DNA of 15,428 nt from contig CAMCWJ010000030.1 of assembly GCA_945882475.1 (NCBI GenBank), forward strand, positions 1 through 15,428. Reading direction: 5' to 3'. The DNA is from Bifidobacterium breve. Its GTDB lineage: Bacteria; Actinomycetota; Actinomycetes; Mycobacteriales; Mycobacteriaceae. The notes below the pieces were generated by a model that was given only the letters and a program-made list of their open reading frames with translations, ran no database searches and was not told where the DNA came from. Positions 1-6,153 of this stretch are shown piece by piece; position 1 is the first letter of the stretch, and each line of letters begins with the position of its first letter. The translations under genes were made by a program, and so were the position numbers.

Positions 1-189
1 GGCCGCTGGAGCTACAGCGTGACCAAGCCCGACGGCGTCATCTGCGGTGACGGCAGCTTCGCCGACGTCATCATCCGGTACTCGATGGACGCCAACACCC
101 TCTCCGGAACGGTCATCGCCGACTCCAACGGCGAGTGCCCCGGCGGACAGGTCACCGAGATCCCGATTCAGCTAACCAAGATCGGTTAG
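1..189 (+). CDS. C-terminal fragment of a hypothetical secreted-type protein
   Basis: Frame 1 is open from the window edge to a TAG at 187-189 and gives 62 residues; the start lies outside the window. The fragment is rich in beta-type residues (GRWSYSV, VIIRYSM, LSGTVIA) and has two cysteines in the contexts GVICGDGSF and GECPGGQ, a spacing compatible with a disulfide. From memory this W-x-P-D-G-x-x-C-x-D-G pattern resembles an extracytoplasmic domain at the C-terminus of mycobacterial secreted proteins and some Ser/Thr kinases; I could not verify that. It converges on etfD with 10 bp between the stop codons. Function unknown; coding status fairly sure. Confidence 0.65.
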   Translation, partial: GRWSYSVTKPDGVICGDGSFADVIIRYSMDANTLSGTVIADSNGECPGGQVTEIPIQLTKIG

Positions 190-199
190 GTTTCCGGAA

Positions 200-2965
200 C
201 TAGGTGCGCTTGCCTGGCGGTCGCGCGCCCTTGGCCATACCCAGACCCTTGACCTCGGGCTGCTCGGTCGCCTGGGCCGGGGCCTCCTGAGTCGGGGCTT
301 CCGGCGTGGTTGACGCACTCGACTCTTCGGCGACCACATCCGGCGCGGCTGCCTCGGGTGCCGCGGCGGGCGCGGCGGCCTTCTTGGCGCCGGGCCGACG
401 TGCGCCGGCCGCGATGCCCAGGCCCTTGGCGGGTGCCTCGACCACAGCAGGTGCCGCGGGGGCAGTCGGAGCCGCCGTCGCTTCCGGGGCTGCGGCTGCC
501 TCCGGTGCTGCGGGTGCTGCTGCCTGCGCGGGCGCTGCCTTTTTGGCGCCGGGTCGTTTGGCTCCGCCGGCGATACCGAGTCCCTTGACCGGTGCCTCGG
601 CGGGAGCGGGAGCCGGGGCGGCGGGAGCCGGGGCTGCCGCAGCCGGGGCCGCAGCGGCGGGGACCAGTTCGGGTGCCGGCTTGGGAGCCGGCGGCTTGAC
701 GGCCGGGGCAGTAGCGGCGGCCAACGCGGCCGCGGTGCCCTTGGTGGGCAGTACCAGTGCGTCACGGTCCAGCGAGCCGAGCAACAACTGGGCGACATCG
801 ACGACTTCGACTTCGTCGGCCTTGCCCCGGTCGCCGACACCGTCGGAAAGCATCACCCGGCAGAACGGGCAGCCGGTGGCGATCGTCGCGGGATCGAGGG
901 CGAGCGCCTCGTCGACGCGCTCGTGGTTCACCCGCTTGCCGAGGTGTTCCTCCATCCACATGCGCGCACCGCCGGCGCCGCAGCAGAACCCGCGTTCGGC
1001 GTGCCGCGGCATCTCGGTGAGCGTCGCACCGGACGCACCGATCAGTTCCCGCGGCGGCTCGTAGACCTTGTTGTGACGGCCGAGGTAGCACGGGTCGTGA
1101 TAGGTGATCGTGGCGGCGGATCCGCCTGAGCCGTTGACCGATTGGACCGGCACCAGCTTCTTGTCCCGGACCAACCGGTTGAGCAGCTGGGTGTGGTGCA
1201 GGACGCTGTAGTTTCCGCCGATCTGCGGGTACTCCCGGCCCAGCGTGTTCAGGCAGTGCGGGCAGGTGACGACGACCTTGCGGTCCACCCGCTCGACGCC
1301 TTCGAACAGATCGTTGATCGTCTCGACGTTCTGAGATGCCAACTGCTGGAACAGGAATTCGTTGCCCGAGCGCCGAGCCGAGTCACCGGTGCAGGTCTCC
1401 CCGTCGCCGAGTACGAGGAACTTGACGCCGGCCGCCGCGAGCAGTTCGGCAACGGCTTTGGTGGTCTTCTTGGCGCGGTCATCGAGTGCGCCCGCGCAGC
1501 CCACCCAGAACAGATACTCGAATCCGACGAAGGAGTCGACGTCCTTGCCGTAGACCGGAACGTCGAAGCTGACTTCATCGATCCAGGTGAGGCGCTCCTT
1601 GGCGTTCTGGCCCCACGGGTTGCCCTTGGCCTCGAGGTTCTTGTAGAGCCCGCCGAGTTCGGTCGGAAACTCTGACTCCATCATCACCTGGTACCGGCGC
1701 ATGTCAACGATGTGGTCGATGTGTTCGATATCTACCGGGCACTGCTCCACGCACGCCCCGCAGGTGGTGCAGGACCACAGCACGTCGGGATCGATCACAC
1801 CGAGCGAGGCGGCGTCGCCCACCAGTGGGCGGGTCGCCTGCAGCGGGGATTCCGCCGGCACCCGCTCGAAGCCCGATTCCGGAACATGGTGTTCGGTGTC
1901 GTGCTTGAGTTCGAGGCCGCCCTCGGTGTCTGTCGGGCCGTTCTTGGTTCCGAAGATGTAGGGCGCCTTGGCGAACAGATGGTCGCGCAGATCCATGATG
2001 AGGATCTTGGGGGACAGCGGCTTTCCGGTGTTCCAGGCCGGGCACTGCGACTGGCAGCGGCCACACTCAGTACAGGTGGTGAGGTCGAGGTAGCCCTTCC
2101 AGGTGAAGTCCTCGATCTTGCCGCGGCCGAACACAGCGTCCTCGGCCGGATCCTCGAAGTTGATGTAGGAGCCTTTGGACTCCATCGGCAGCAGCGGTCC
2201 CAGCGCGTTGGGCAGCCGCTTGAACGTGACGTTCAGCGGTGCCAGGCCGATGTGCAGGTGCTTGGAGTGCAGCACGATGAGCAGGAACACCAGCATCACA
2301 CCGATGTGCAGCAGCAGGGAGATGGTCTCGATGATCTCGTTGGCGTGCAGGCCCAGCGGGGCGAGCAGCTTGGCCACGCCGTGCGAGAAGAACGCCGACG
2401 GGCCGTACGGGAAGTTGCCGGTGTTGACCGCTGCGCCGCGGAACAACCCGTAGGTCCAGATGACGTTGAAGATCATGAACAGGATCAGCCAGGCTCCGCC
2501 GGTGTGGGAGCCGTAGAACCGTGACGAGCGGCCGTGTTCCTTGGGTTCGGCCCGCAACCGGATGATCGCGAAGGTGATGACGCCGAGCAGCACCGCGACG
2601 GCGAAGAAGTCCTGCAGGAAGCCCAGGACCGCCCACTTGCCGACCACCGGTATGTGGAACTTCGGGTCGAACAGCACGCCGTAGGCCTCGAGGTACACCG
2701 TCGCCAGGACGAAGAAGCCCCACATGGTGAACAGGTGCGCTATTCCGGGCACCGACCAGAGCAGTAGGCGGGTTTGGCCGAACACCTCTTTGGTCTGGTT
2801 GGCGAGGCGCTCGCCGAGGTGATTCTTGCGGCCGCGTTCGTCCGCGGTCGGTTGGCCCGAGCTGATGAGCTTGGTCAACCACAGCACGCGTTTCGCGGCG
2901 AGGGCCACGACGATGGCGGTCATGGTCAGGCCGATGATCAGCCGTATGAGAGTCTGCGTTTCCAC
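200..2965 (-). CDS. etfD: EtfD-type membrane iron-sulfur oxidoreductase (Rv0338c family)
   Basis: This 921-residue protein has the architecture of mycobacterial EtfD (Rv0338c, also called IspQ), which moves electrons from electron-transfer flavoprotein EtfBA, reduced by acyl-CoA dehydrogenases, to the membrane quinone pool. About five membrane segments lie within residues 10-235. Two ferredoxin-type [4Fe-4S] motifs follow: C298-x2-C301-x2-C304-x3-C308-P and C399-x2-C402-x2-C405-x3-C409-P. Then come two HdrD/GlpC-type cysteine-rich domains. The second is canonical (C626, C661-C662-G, C699-x2-C702); the first is degenerate (C490, C525-T-G, C568-x2-C571). Residues 741-921 are an Ala/Pro-rich tail with three KGLGxAxGAxxPG repeats. 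The start is GTG at 2963-2965, preceded by GGAGAGGG at a good distance. The gene looks monocistronic here, behind a putative operator pair. The family call is confident; the symbol rests on architecture. Confidence 0.92.
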   Translation of the reverse strand: METQTLIRLIIGLTMTAIVVALAAKRVLWLTKLISSGQPTADERGRKNHLGERLANQTKEVFGQTRLLLWSVPGIAHLFTMWGFFVLATVYLEAYGVLFDPKFHIPVVGKWAVLGFLQDFFAVAVLLGVITFAIIRLRAEPKEHGRSSRFYGSHTGGAWLILFMIFNVIWTYGLFRGAAVNTGNFPYGPSAFFSHGVAKLLAPLGLHANEIIETISLLLHIGVMLVFLLIVLHSKHLHIGLAPLNVTFKRLPNALGPLLPMESKGSYINFEDPAEDAVFGRGKIEDFTWKGYLDLTTCTECGRCQSQCPAWNTGKPLSPKILIMDLRDHLFAKAPYIFGTKNGPTDTEGGLELKHDTEHHVPESGFERVPAESPLQATRPLVGDAASLGVIDPDVLWSCTTCGACVEQCPVDIEHIDHIVDMRRYQVMMESEFPTELGGLYKNLEAKGNPWGQNAKERLTWIDEVSFDVPVYGKDVDSFVGFEYLFWVGCAGALDDRAKKTTKAVAELLAAAGVKFLVLGDGETCTGDSARRSGNEFLFQQLASQNVETINDLFEGVERVDRKVVVTCPHCLNTLGREYPQIGGNYSVLHHTQLLNRLVRDKKLVPVQSVNGSGGSAATITYHDPCYLGRHNKVYEPPRELIGASGATLTEMPRHAERGFCCGAGGARMWMEEHLGKRVNHERVDEALALDPATIATGCPFCRVMLSDGVGDRGKADEVEVVDVAQLLLGSLDRDALVLPTKGTAAALAAATAPAVKPPAPKPAPELVPAAAAPAAAAPAPAAPAPAPAEAPVKGLGIAGGAKRPGAKKAAPAQAAAPAAPEAAAAPEATAAPTAPAAPAVVEAPAKGLGIAAGARRPGAKKAAAPAAAPEAAAPDVVAEESSASTTPEAPTQEAPAQATEQPEVKGLGMAKGARPPGKRT
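206..589 (-). repeat. Three KGLGxAxGAxxPG repeats in the EtfD tail
   Basis: A basic, Gly-rich 16-residue motif recurs at residues 793-808, 847-862 and 905-920 (DNA 542-589, 380-427 and 206-253), separated by 54-58-residue Ala/Pro linkers. The first two copies end in RPGAKK; the last is diverged and ends the protein at PPGKRT. The cytoplasmic side is likely because the tail follows the iron-sulfur domains. This reads as repeated short binding motifs on a flexible tether; the partner is unknown. Confidence 0.85.
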
Positions 2966-2984
2966 GTCGTCCCTCTCCAGGTCA

Positions 2985-3025
2985 GTTACCGGTAGGTAAC
3001 TTAGTAGTTGTTACCCGTCGGTAAC
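2985..3025. promoter_or_regulatory. Tandem operator: two GTTACC-N4-GGTAAC inverted repeats
   Basis: Two perfect inverted repeats with identical arms, GTTACC-N4-GGTAAC, sit at 2985-3000 (centre GGTA) and 3010-3025 (centre CGTC), 25 bp apart centre to centre. Both are followed by TTAG, so GGTAACTTAG is also an exact 10-bp direct repeat. They lie 20-60 bp upstream of the etfD GTG, in non-coding DNA. The symmetry and length suit a homodimeric TetR-type repressor. Given EtfD's role in beta-oxidation, a lipid- or acyl-CoA-responsive regulator is a reasonable guess, but no regulator is encoded in the window. Confidence 0.7.
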
Positions 3026-3041
3026 TTAGGCGTGTCGTTGC

Positions 3042-3047
3042 ACCATA
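3042..3047 (-). promoter_or_regulatory. Candidate etfD -10 box (TATGGT)
   Basis: On the minus strand TATGGT fits the mycobacterial TANNNT -10 pattern and would put the transcript start near 3035. Both GTTACC-N4-GGTAAC operators would then lie just downstream of the start, inside the 5' leader, as roadblock-type repressor sites. No convincing -35 is visible. Confidence 0.4.
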
Positions 3048-3075
3048 GTTGCATCCCCGCCGTGCCTAGTGCCAC

Positions 3076-3093
3076 ACCGGTCGGGAAACCGGT
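3076..3093 (-). terminator. Weak hairpin at the 3' end of the Thr-rich gene
   Basis: ACCGGT-CGGGAA-ACCGGT can fold into a 6-bp stem with a 6-nt loop, beginning in the last base of the stop codon of the Thr-rich gene. There is no U-tract, which is common for mycobacterial terminators but makes the call weak. It would separate the upstream minus-strand train from etfD. Confidence 0.35.
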
Positions 3094-4130
3094 TATTCGA
3101 CCGGCGCGGGCTTGACCGTCGGCGGCGGCTCGGCGGGGATGATCTCCTGCGTGGTCGGCGGTGGAACGACCGTTGTCGGGGGCTCCACTGTTGTGGGGGG
3201 TACGACCGTCGTCGGAGGCTCGACAGTCGTGGGCGGGGGCGTCGGGGGGCCGACCGAGCTCGTTGTGGGCTGGGTGGTTGTCGTCGTGGTCGTCGTGCGG
3301 GTGGTCGTCGTTGTGGTCGGCGTGGTCGTTGTGGTCGTAGTGGTTGTCGTGGTCGGCGTGGTGGTGGTTGTTGTTGTAGTTGTAGGAGCGGTAGTCGTGG
3401 TGCTCGTGGCCGGCGTGCTCGTGGTCGTCGCCGGGACGGTCGTGGTCGGCGTCACCGTCGACACGGTCGGCTGGCCATTGCTGCCGGTGACCGTAATCGT
3501 CTGCGGCACCGGCACAATCGGGGATTCGCCGGGCTTGGTCACCCGGGTGGTGGTTGTGGTTGGGGTGCTGTCGATACTCGTCAGCTTGATAGCGAGGCCG
3601 CCAACGGCCACCGCCGCCACCGCCGCGGCAATACCGAAGAGCAACGGGGGCCTGCGGAACCAGGGCACCGGGGCCACCAGCAGCGGGTCGGTGTTCTCCG
3701 GTTCGAGCCGGACCGTCGGTCGCGAATCAGCTTGCGGCCCCGTGTATTGCGGCCCCGTGTATTGGGGCCCCGTGTATTGCTGGCCCGAGTAATCCCCGCC
3801 GGTGTACTGCGGCCCCGTGTAGGGAACCGGTTCCTCGGTGGAGCCGTCGTCCTGCGACCACGCCAGCGCGCGGTAGGTCGCTGATGGTGAGCCGTCGGAG
3901 GCGGATTCGGTGGCGGCATGACCGGCCGCCCCCGATGCCCAACCTGACGGAGCGAGCCCCGTCGGGGCATCCGGTGCCGCCGGGGCCAGACCCGTCGGGG
4001 CATCCGGTGCGGCCGGGGCTAGACCCGTCGGCGCATCGGGCGCAACCTCGCCGCCGCCGTAACCGGCGTACTGCGTGGGCTCGCCTTCGGGGTAATCGTC
4101 CGGATCATCGGGGGAACCGTGTCGCGCCAC
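3093..4130 (-). CDS. Single-pass membrane protein with Thr/Pro-rich extracytoplasmic stalk
   Basis: This 345-residue protein starts at GTG 4128-4130, with AGGA (overlapping the preceding gene's TAG) as the ribosome site. Residues 1-160 are probably cytoplasmic, acidic at first, with three 11-residue APDAPTGLAPA repeats (30-62) and a QYTGP cluster (104-133). A single membrane helix at about 163-181 follows RR (159-160). Residues 189-325 are almost entirely Thr and Pro, with runs of up to ten Thr, then TTVEPP/TTVVPP repeats and a Pro-rich end. Such regions in mycobacterial exported proteins are typical targets of protein O-mannosylation, so a glycosylated cell-wall-spanning stalk is inferred. 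No catalytic domain is visible. It is 11 bp downstream of the F420 oxidoreductase and probably cotranscribed. Function unknown. Confidence 0.8.
   Translation of the reverse strand: MARHGSPDDPDDYPEGEPTQYAGYGGGEVAPDAPTGLAPAAPDAPTGLAPAAPDAPTGLAPSGWASGAAGHAATESASDGSPSATYRALAWSQDDGSTEEPVPYTGPQYTGGDYSGQQYTGPQYTGPQYTGPQADSRPTVRLEPENTDPLLVAPVPWFRRPPLLFGIAAAVAAVAVGGLAIKLTSIDSTPTTTTTRVTKPGESPIVPVPQTITVTGSNGQPTVSTVTPTTTVPATTTSTPATSTTTTAPTTTTTTTTTPTTTTTTTTTTTPTTTTTTRTTTTTTTTQPTTSSVGPPTPPPTTVEPPTTVVPPTTVEPPTTVVPPPTTQEIIPAEPPPTVKPAPVE
3156..3569 (-). repeat. Low-complexity Thr/Pro codon tract
   Basis: About 138 codons, mostly ACC/ACG/ACA/ACT Thr with Pro and some Val, appear on the plus strand as a long GTGGTCGTCGTGG-type run. 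The Thr codons are mixed rather than homogeneous, which suggests selection for the peptide as well as slippage. Length is likely to vary between strains. Confidence 0.85.
3735..3779 (-). repeat. Three 15-bp tandem repeats encoding QYTGP
   Basis: Three consecutive 15-bp units, GGCCCCGTGTATTGC-like on the plus strand, encode QYTGP at residues 118-132; related YTG and YSG copies lie just before them. The units are almost identical in DNA, pointing to recent tandem duplication. Confidence 0.85.
3945..4043 (-). repeat. Three 33-bp tandem repeats encoding APDAPTGLAPA
   Basis: Three adjoining 33-bp units encode residues 30-40, 41-51 and 52-62 of the Thr-stalk protein, identical as peptide apart from the last residue and nearly so as DNA. 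They lie in the predicted cytoplasmic domain. Confidence 0.88.
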
Positions 4131-4141
4131 GGGTCCGAATC

Positions 4142-5092
4142 CTAGTCGGGTCCTGCGAGCTGGGGCAGGACCTTCGACGCGAACAACTCCAGGTGGTCGA
4201 GGTCGGCCATGTCGAGCAGTTGGAGGTAAACCCGCGCTATCCCGGCGTCGGCGAACGGCCCCAGTCGATCGACGATCTCGGCAGGGGTGCCCACCAGCGG
4301 TGTGTTCGCTCGCAGTTCATCGACCTCACGGGAGATCGCGGCCGCCCGCCGGGCGATCTCGGCTTCGGTGCGGCCGGCGCACACCGCGAATGCCGCCGAG
4401 TAGGTGATGTCGGCTGCTGCCCGGCCGACGCGTTCCACGGCGGCGCGCACCCGCCCGCATTGGAGTTGGGCGAATTCCAGGGTGGGGAATGCCAGGTTGA
4501 ATTCCGCGGCAAAGCGCGCTGCCAGTGCCGGTGTGCGCTTCGGGCCGCCGCCGCCGATGATGATCGGCGGGTGGGGCTGCTGCACCGGCTTGGGCAGCGC
4601 GGGGGAGTCCGCGACGCTGTAGTGGCTTCCGGTGTAGTCGAAAGTCTCGCCCGTGGGGGTTGCCCACAGTCCGGTGATGATCTCGAGTTGTTCCTCGAGT
4701 CGCTCGAATCGTTCGCCGAGGCCGGGGAAAGGGATGCCGTAGGCCCGGTGCTCGGCGTCGAACCAGCCTGCGCCGATACCGAATTCGACCCGACCGCCGC
4801 TCATCGCGTCTACTTCGGCGACCGAGATGGCCAGCGGGCCGGGGTATCGAAAGGTGGCCGAGGACACCAGGGTGCCCAGCCGGATGCTGGTGGTCTCGCG
4901 GGCGATGCCGGCCAGCGTGATCCAGGCGTCGGTGGGTCCGGGTAATCCATCCCCGCTCATCGCAAGGTAGTGATCTGAACGGAAGAAAGCGGAAAAGCCT
5001 GCGGCCTCAGCGGCTTTGGCGACAGCGAGTTGGCTGTCGTAGCTTGCACCCTGTTGCGGCTCGACGAAGATTCGGAAGTCCACGGTGGCCAA
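4142..5092 (-). CDS. LLM-class F420-dependent oxidoreductase
   Basis: This 316-residue protein belongs to the luciferase-like monooxygenase superfamily, a TIM barrel that in mycobacteria generally uses coenzyme F420 for hydride transfer. Supporting motifs: the N-terminal strand FRIFVEPQ, FRSDHY (37-42), TTSIRLGTLVSSATFRYPGP (67-86), MSGGRVEFGIGAGW (97-110) with EHRAYGIPFP after it, and PPIIIGGGGPKRTP (165-178), typical of this group. Length is normal. The substrate cannot be read from sequence. The longest frame begins at TTG 5092; GTG three codons later (5083) is an alternative, and neither has a strong ribosome site. The gene is 12 bp after the lipoprotein stop and 11 bp before the Thr-stalk gene, suggesting one transcript. 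Confidence 0.9.
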   Translation of the reverse strand: MATVDFRIFVEPQQGASYDSQLAVAKAAEAAGFSAFFRSDHYLAMSGDGLPGPTDAWITLAGIARETTSIRLGTLVSSATFRYPGPLAISVAEVDAMSGGRVEFGIGAGWFDAEHRAYGIPFPGLGERFERLEEQLEIITGLWATPTGETFDYTGSHYSVADSPALPKPVQQPHPPIIIGGGGPKRTPALAARFAAEFNLAFPTLEFAQLQCGRVRAAVERVGRAAADITYSAAFAVCAGRTEAEIARRAAAISREVDELRANTPLVGTPAEIVDRLGPFADAGIARVYLQLLDMADLDHLELFASKVLPQLAGPD

Positions 5093-5104
5093 GCCTAGGC
5101 CAGC

Positions 5105-5650
5105 TCAGAAGAATTCGACCTGCTCGGCGCTGACGAACATGCCGTGCCCGGTCTCGTCGTTGGTGAACAGGGTGCCGCTGCTGTCGGTCTCAATGGTCCA
5201 ACCAACCGCCAGGTAGGTGGCGTACCCGAGAGTGGTCGTCGGCATCGCCCCGAGGTTGCCCACCACCCAGCGATTGCTGCCGCTGGCGGACACCTCGACG
5301 CCGGTCGCCTGTTCGCCGTCGATGGTGGGGGAGTCGACGAAGTTGGACTCGCACCCGACATTGTCGGCAGAGATCTGGCAGCGGGTCTTACCCGACTTGG
5401 TTTCGATGTAGACGTAGCCGCTGGCGTTGGGGACGAGGGTCTCGGCGCCGGACGGCGTTTCCGGCGCGGGCATGGTCGTCGGAGGCGACACCGTGGGCCG
5501 GGCCGTGGGAAAGTCCGGCTCGGTGCCGTTAACGCAGCCCGGGCAGGTTGCCAGACCATCGACGATGGTGCTGCACCCGGCCACCCCGAGCCCGGCTGCC
5601 AGCAGCCAAGCCGCGACGGTGCCGGCCCTCATCCGGTTGGAGATGCGCAC
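5105..5650 (-). CDS. Small exported lipoprotein, mycobacterial type
   Basis: This 181-residue protein has a lipoprotein signal peptide: basic n-region (MRISNRMR), hydrophobic AAWLLAAGLGVAGC and a lipobox V-A-G-C with the lipidated cysteine at 26. After a Pro/Thr-rich linker (about 45-72) comes a compact domain with GYVYIETKSGKTRCQIS (78-94) and VGCESNF, whose two cysteines may pair, then beta-rich sequence to the end. I recognise the SGxxRCQ...VGCE pattern from small mycobacterial secreted proteins but know no function. The start is GTG 5648-5650, chosen because TACTCT lies exactly 6 nt before it, a leaderless arrangement; ATG at codon 7 is possible and keeps the signal peptide. It is probably the first gene of a run with the F420 oxidoreductase and Thr-stalk genes. 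Confidence 0.85.
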   Translation of the reverse strand: MRISNRMRAGTVAAWLLAAGLGVAGCSTIVDGLATCPGCVNGTEPDFPTARPTVSPPTTMPAPETPSGAETLVPNASGYVYIETKSGKTRCQISADNVGCESNFVDSPTIDGEQATGVEVSASGSNRWVVGNLGAMPTTTLGYATYLAVGWTIETDSSGTLFTNDETGHGMFVSAEQVEFF

Positions 5651-5656
5651 TGGTCC

Positions 5657-5662
5657 AGAGTA
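5657..5662 (-). promoter_or_regulatory. Leaderless-type -10 box (TACTCT) of the lipoprotein gene
   Basis: On the minus strand TACTCT (TANNNT) is followed by 6 nt (GGACCA) and the GTG start at 5650, so the transcript would begin at the start codon. There is no convincing Shine-Dalgarno sequence, which agrees with a leaderless message. Confidence 0.55.
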
Positions 5663-5683
5663 CGCAATCAGTGACTGCTGTTA

Positions 5684-5698
5684 CGCGAGTGACTCGCG
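5684..5698. promoter_or_regulatory. Perfect palindrome CGCGAGT-G-ACTCGCG near the -35
   Basis: A 15-bp perfect inverted repeat with a 1-nt centre is flanked by shorter GTGAC (5671-5675) and GTCAC (5703-5707) arms. It spans about -34 to -48 relative to the proposed leaderless start of the lipoprotein gene, next to or over the -35, as expected for a regulator site. It also starts just past the end of the chagasin-like gene, so a weak terminator hairpin (CGCGA stem, 5-nt loop, no U-tract) is an alternative. Confidence 0.5.
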
Positions 5699-5703
5699 GT
5701 ATG

Positions 5704-6153
5704 TCACCTGACCTGCACCTGGGCGGTGAAGGTCCAGGCACCCTTCTCGCCGCCCGGCCAAGGGCGGCCGTAGGTGGTCGAGACGGTGGCGGCTCCGGGG
5801 GCGAGGGCCTGCAATGCCCAGACCTCGCTGCCCGGCGCACCCGGGGCGGACCCGGTCGCCGCGATGGCCTCGTGCCCAGCCTGGCCGATCACCTGAGGAT
5901 CGCTGATCTGCATCTGCGGTGCCCATTGGTAACCGGTCGAAGCGTTGGATCCGAGACTGACCTGAAGGGTGTCCCCGACCGACAACTCGACTGATCGCGT
6001 GATGGTCTTCTGCTCGAGCAGGTCGTTGTAGGAGATAACGACGGTGGTTGTCTGCGGCCCGGTCTTCGGCGGGTCCGCCCTGCCCGCGCACGCCGGCGCT
6101 GACCAGAGGGCGATCACCGTCGCCACCAACACGCTGGCCTTACGGATCATCAT
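5704..6153 (-). CDS. Exported chagasin-family (I42) cysteine peptidase inhibitor
   Basis: This 149-residue protein carries all three loops by which chagasin-type inhibitors fill the active site of papain-like cysteine peptidases: N70-A-S-T-G-Y-Q-W77 (family NPTTGYxW), the Gly-rich G105-A-P-G-S-E-V-W112, and R130-P-W132. The N-terminus is a signal peptide (MMIRKASVLVATVIALWSAPACA). The cysteine at 22 lacks a good lipobox (APAC), so signal peptidase I cleavage near ACA-G is more likely than lipidation. The start is the first of two ATGs (6151-6153), with GAGAGGA 4 nt upstream; it overlaps the SDR stop in an ATGA, giving translational coupling. Which peptidase it inhibits, its own or one from a host or competitor, is unknown. 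The family call is good; the role is inferred. Confidence 0.82.
   Translation of the reverse strand: MMIRKASVLVATVIALWSAPACAGRADPPKTGPQTTTVVISYNDLLEQKTITRSVELSVGDTLQVSLGSNASTGYQWAPQMQISDPQVIGQAGHEAIAATGSAPGAPGSEVWALQALAPGAATVSTTYGRPWPGGEKGAWTFTAQVQVR

Noticed and set aside
187..202. Palindromic TTCCGGAA between the first gene and etfD as a terminator
   Set aside because: Only 8 bp of perfect symmetry with no loop room or U-tract; flanking TAG/CTA symmetry comes from the opposing stop codons.
306..1064. Plus-strand Ala/Gly/Thr-rich frame of 252 residues under the etfD tail
   Set aside because: High-GC antisense shadow of the repeated Ala/Pro tail; composition is fully explained by etfD codons.
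3112..3792. Plus-strand frame of 226 residues, very Val/Gly-rich
   Set aside because: It is the antisense image of the Thr/Pro codons of the stalk gene; poly-Val with no signal peptide, ribosome site or domain.
3156..3800. CRISPR-like or transposon-like repeat array
   Set aside because: The repeats are in-frame codon repeats of one protein (Thr runs, QYTGP), without unique spacers of constant length.
5924..5940. Further GGTAAC operator half-site (GGTAACCGGTC)
   Set aside because: It lies inside the chagasin-like coding region (TGYQW codons) and lacks the GTTACC partner arm.
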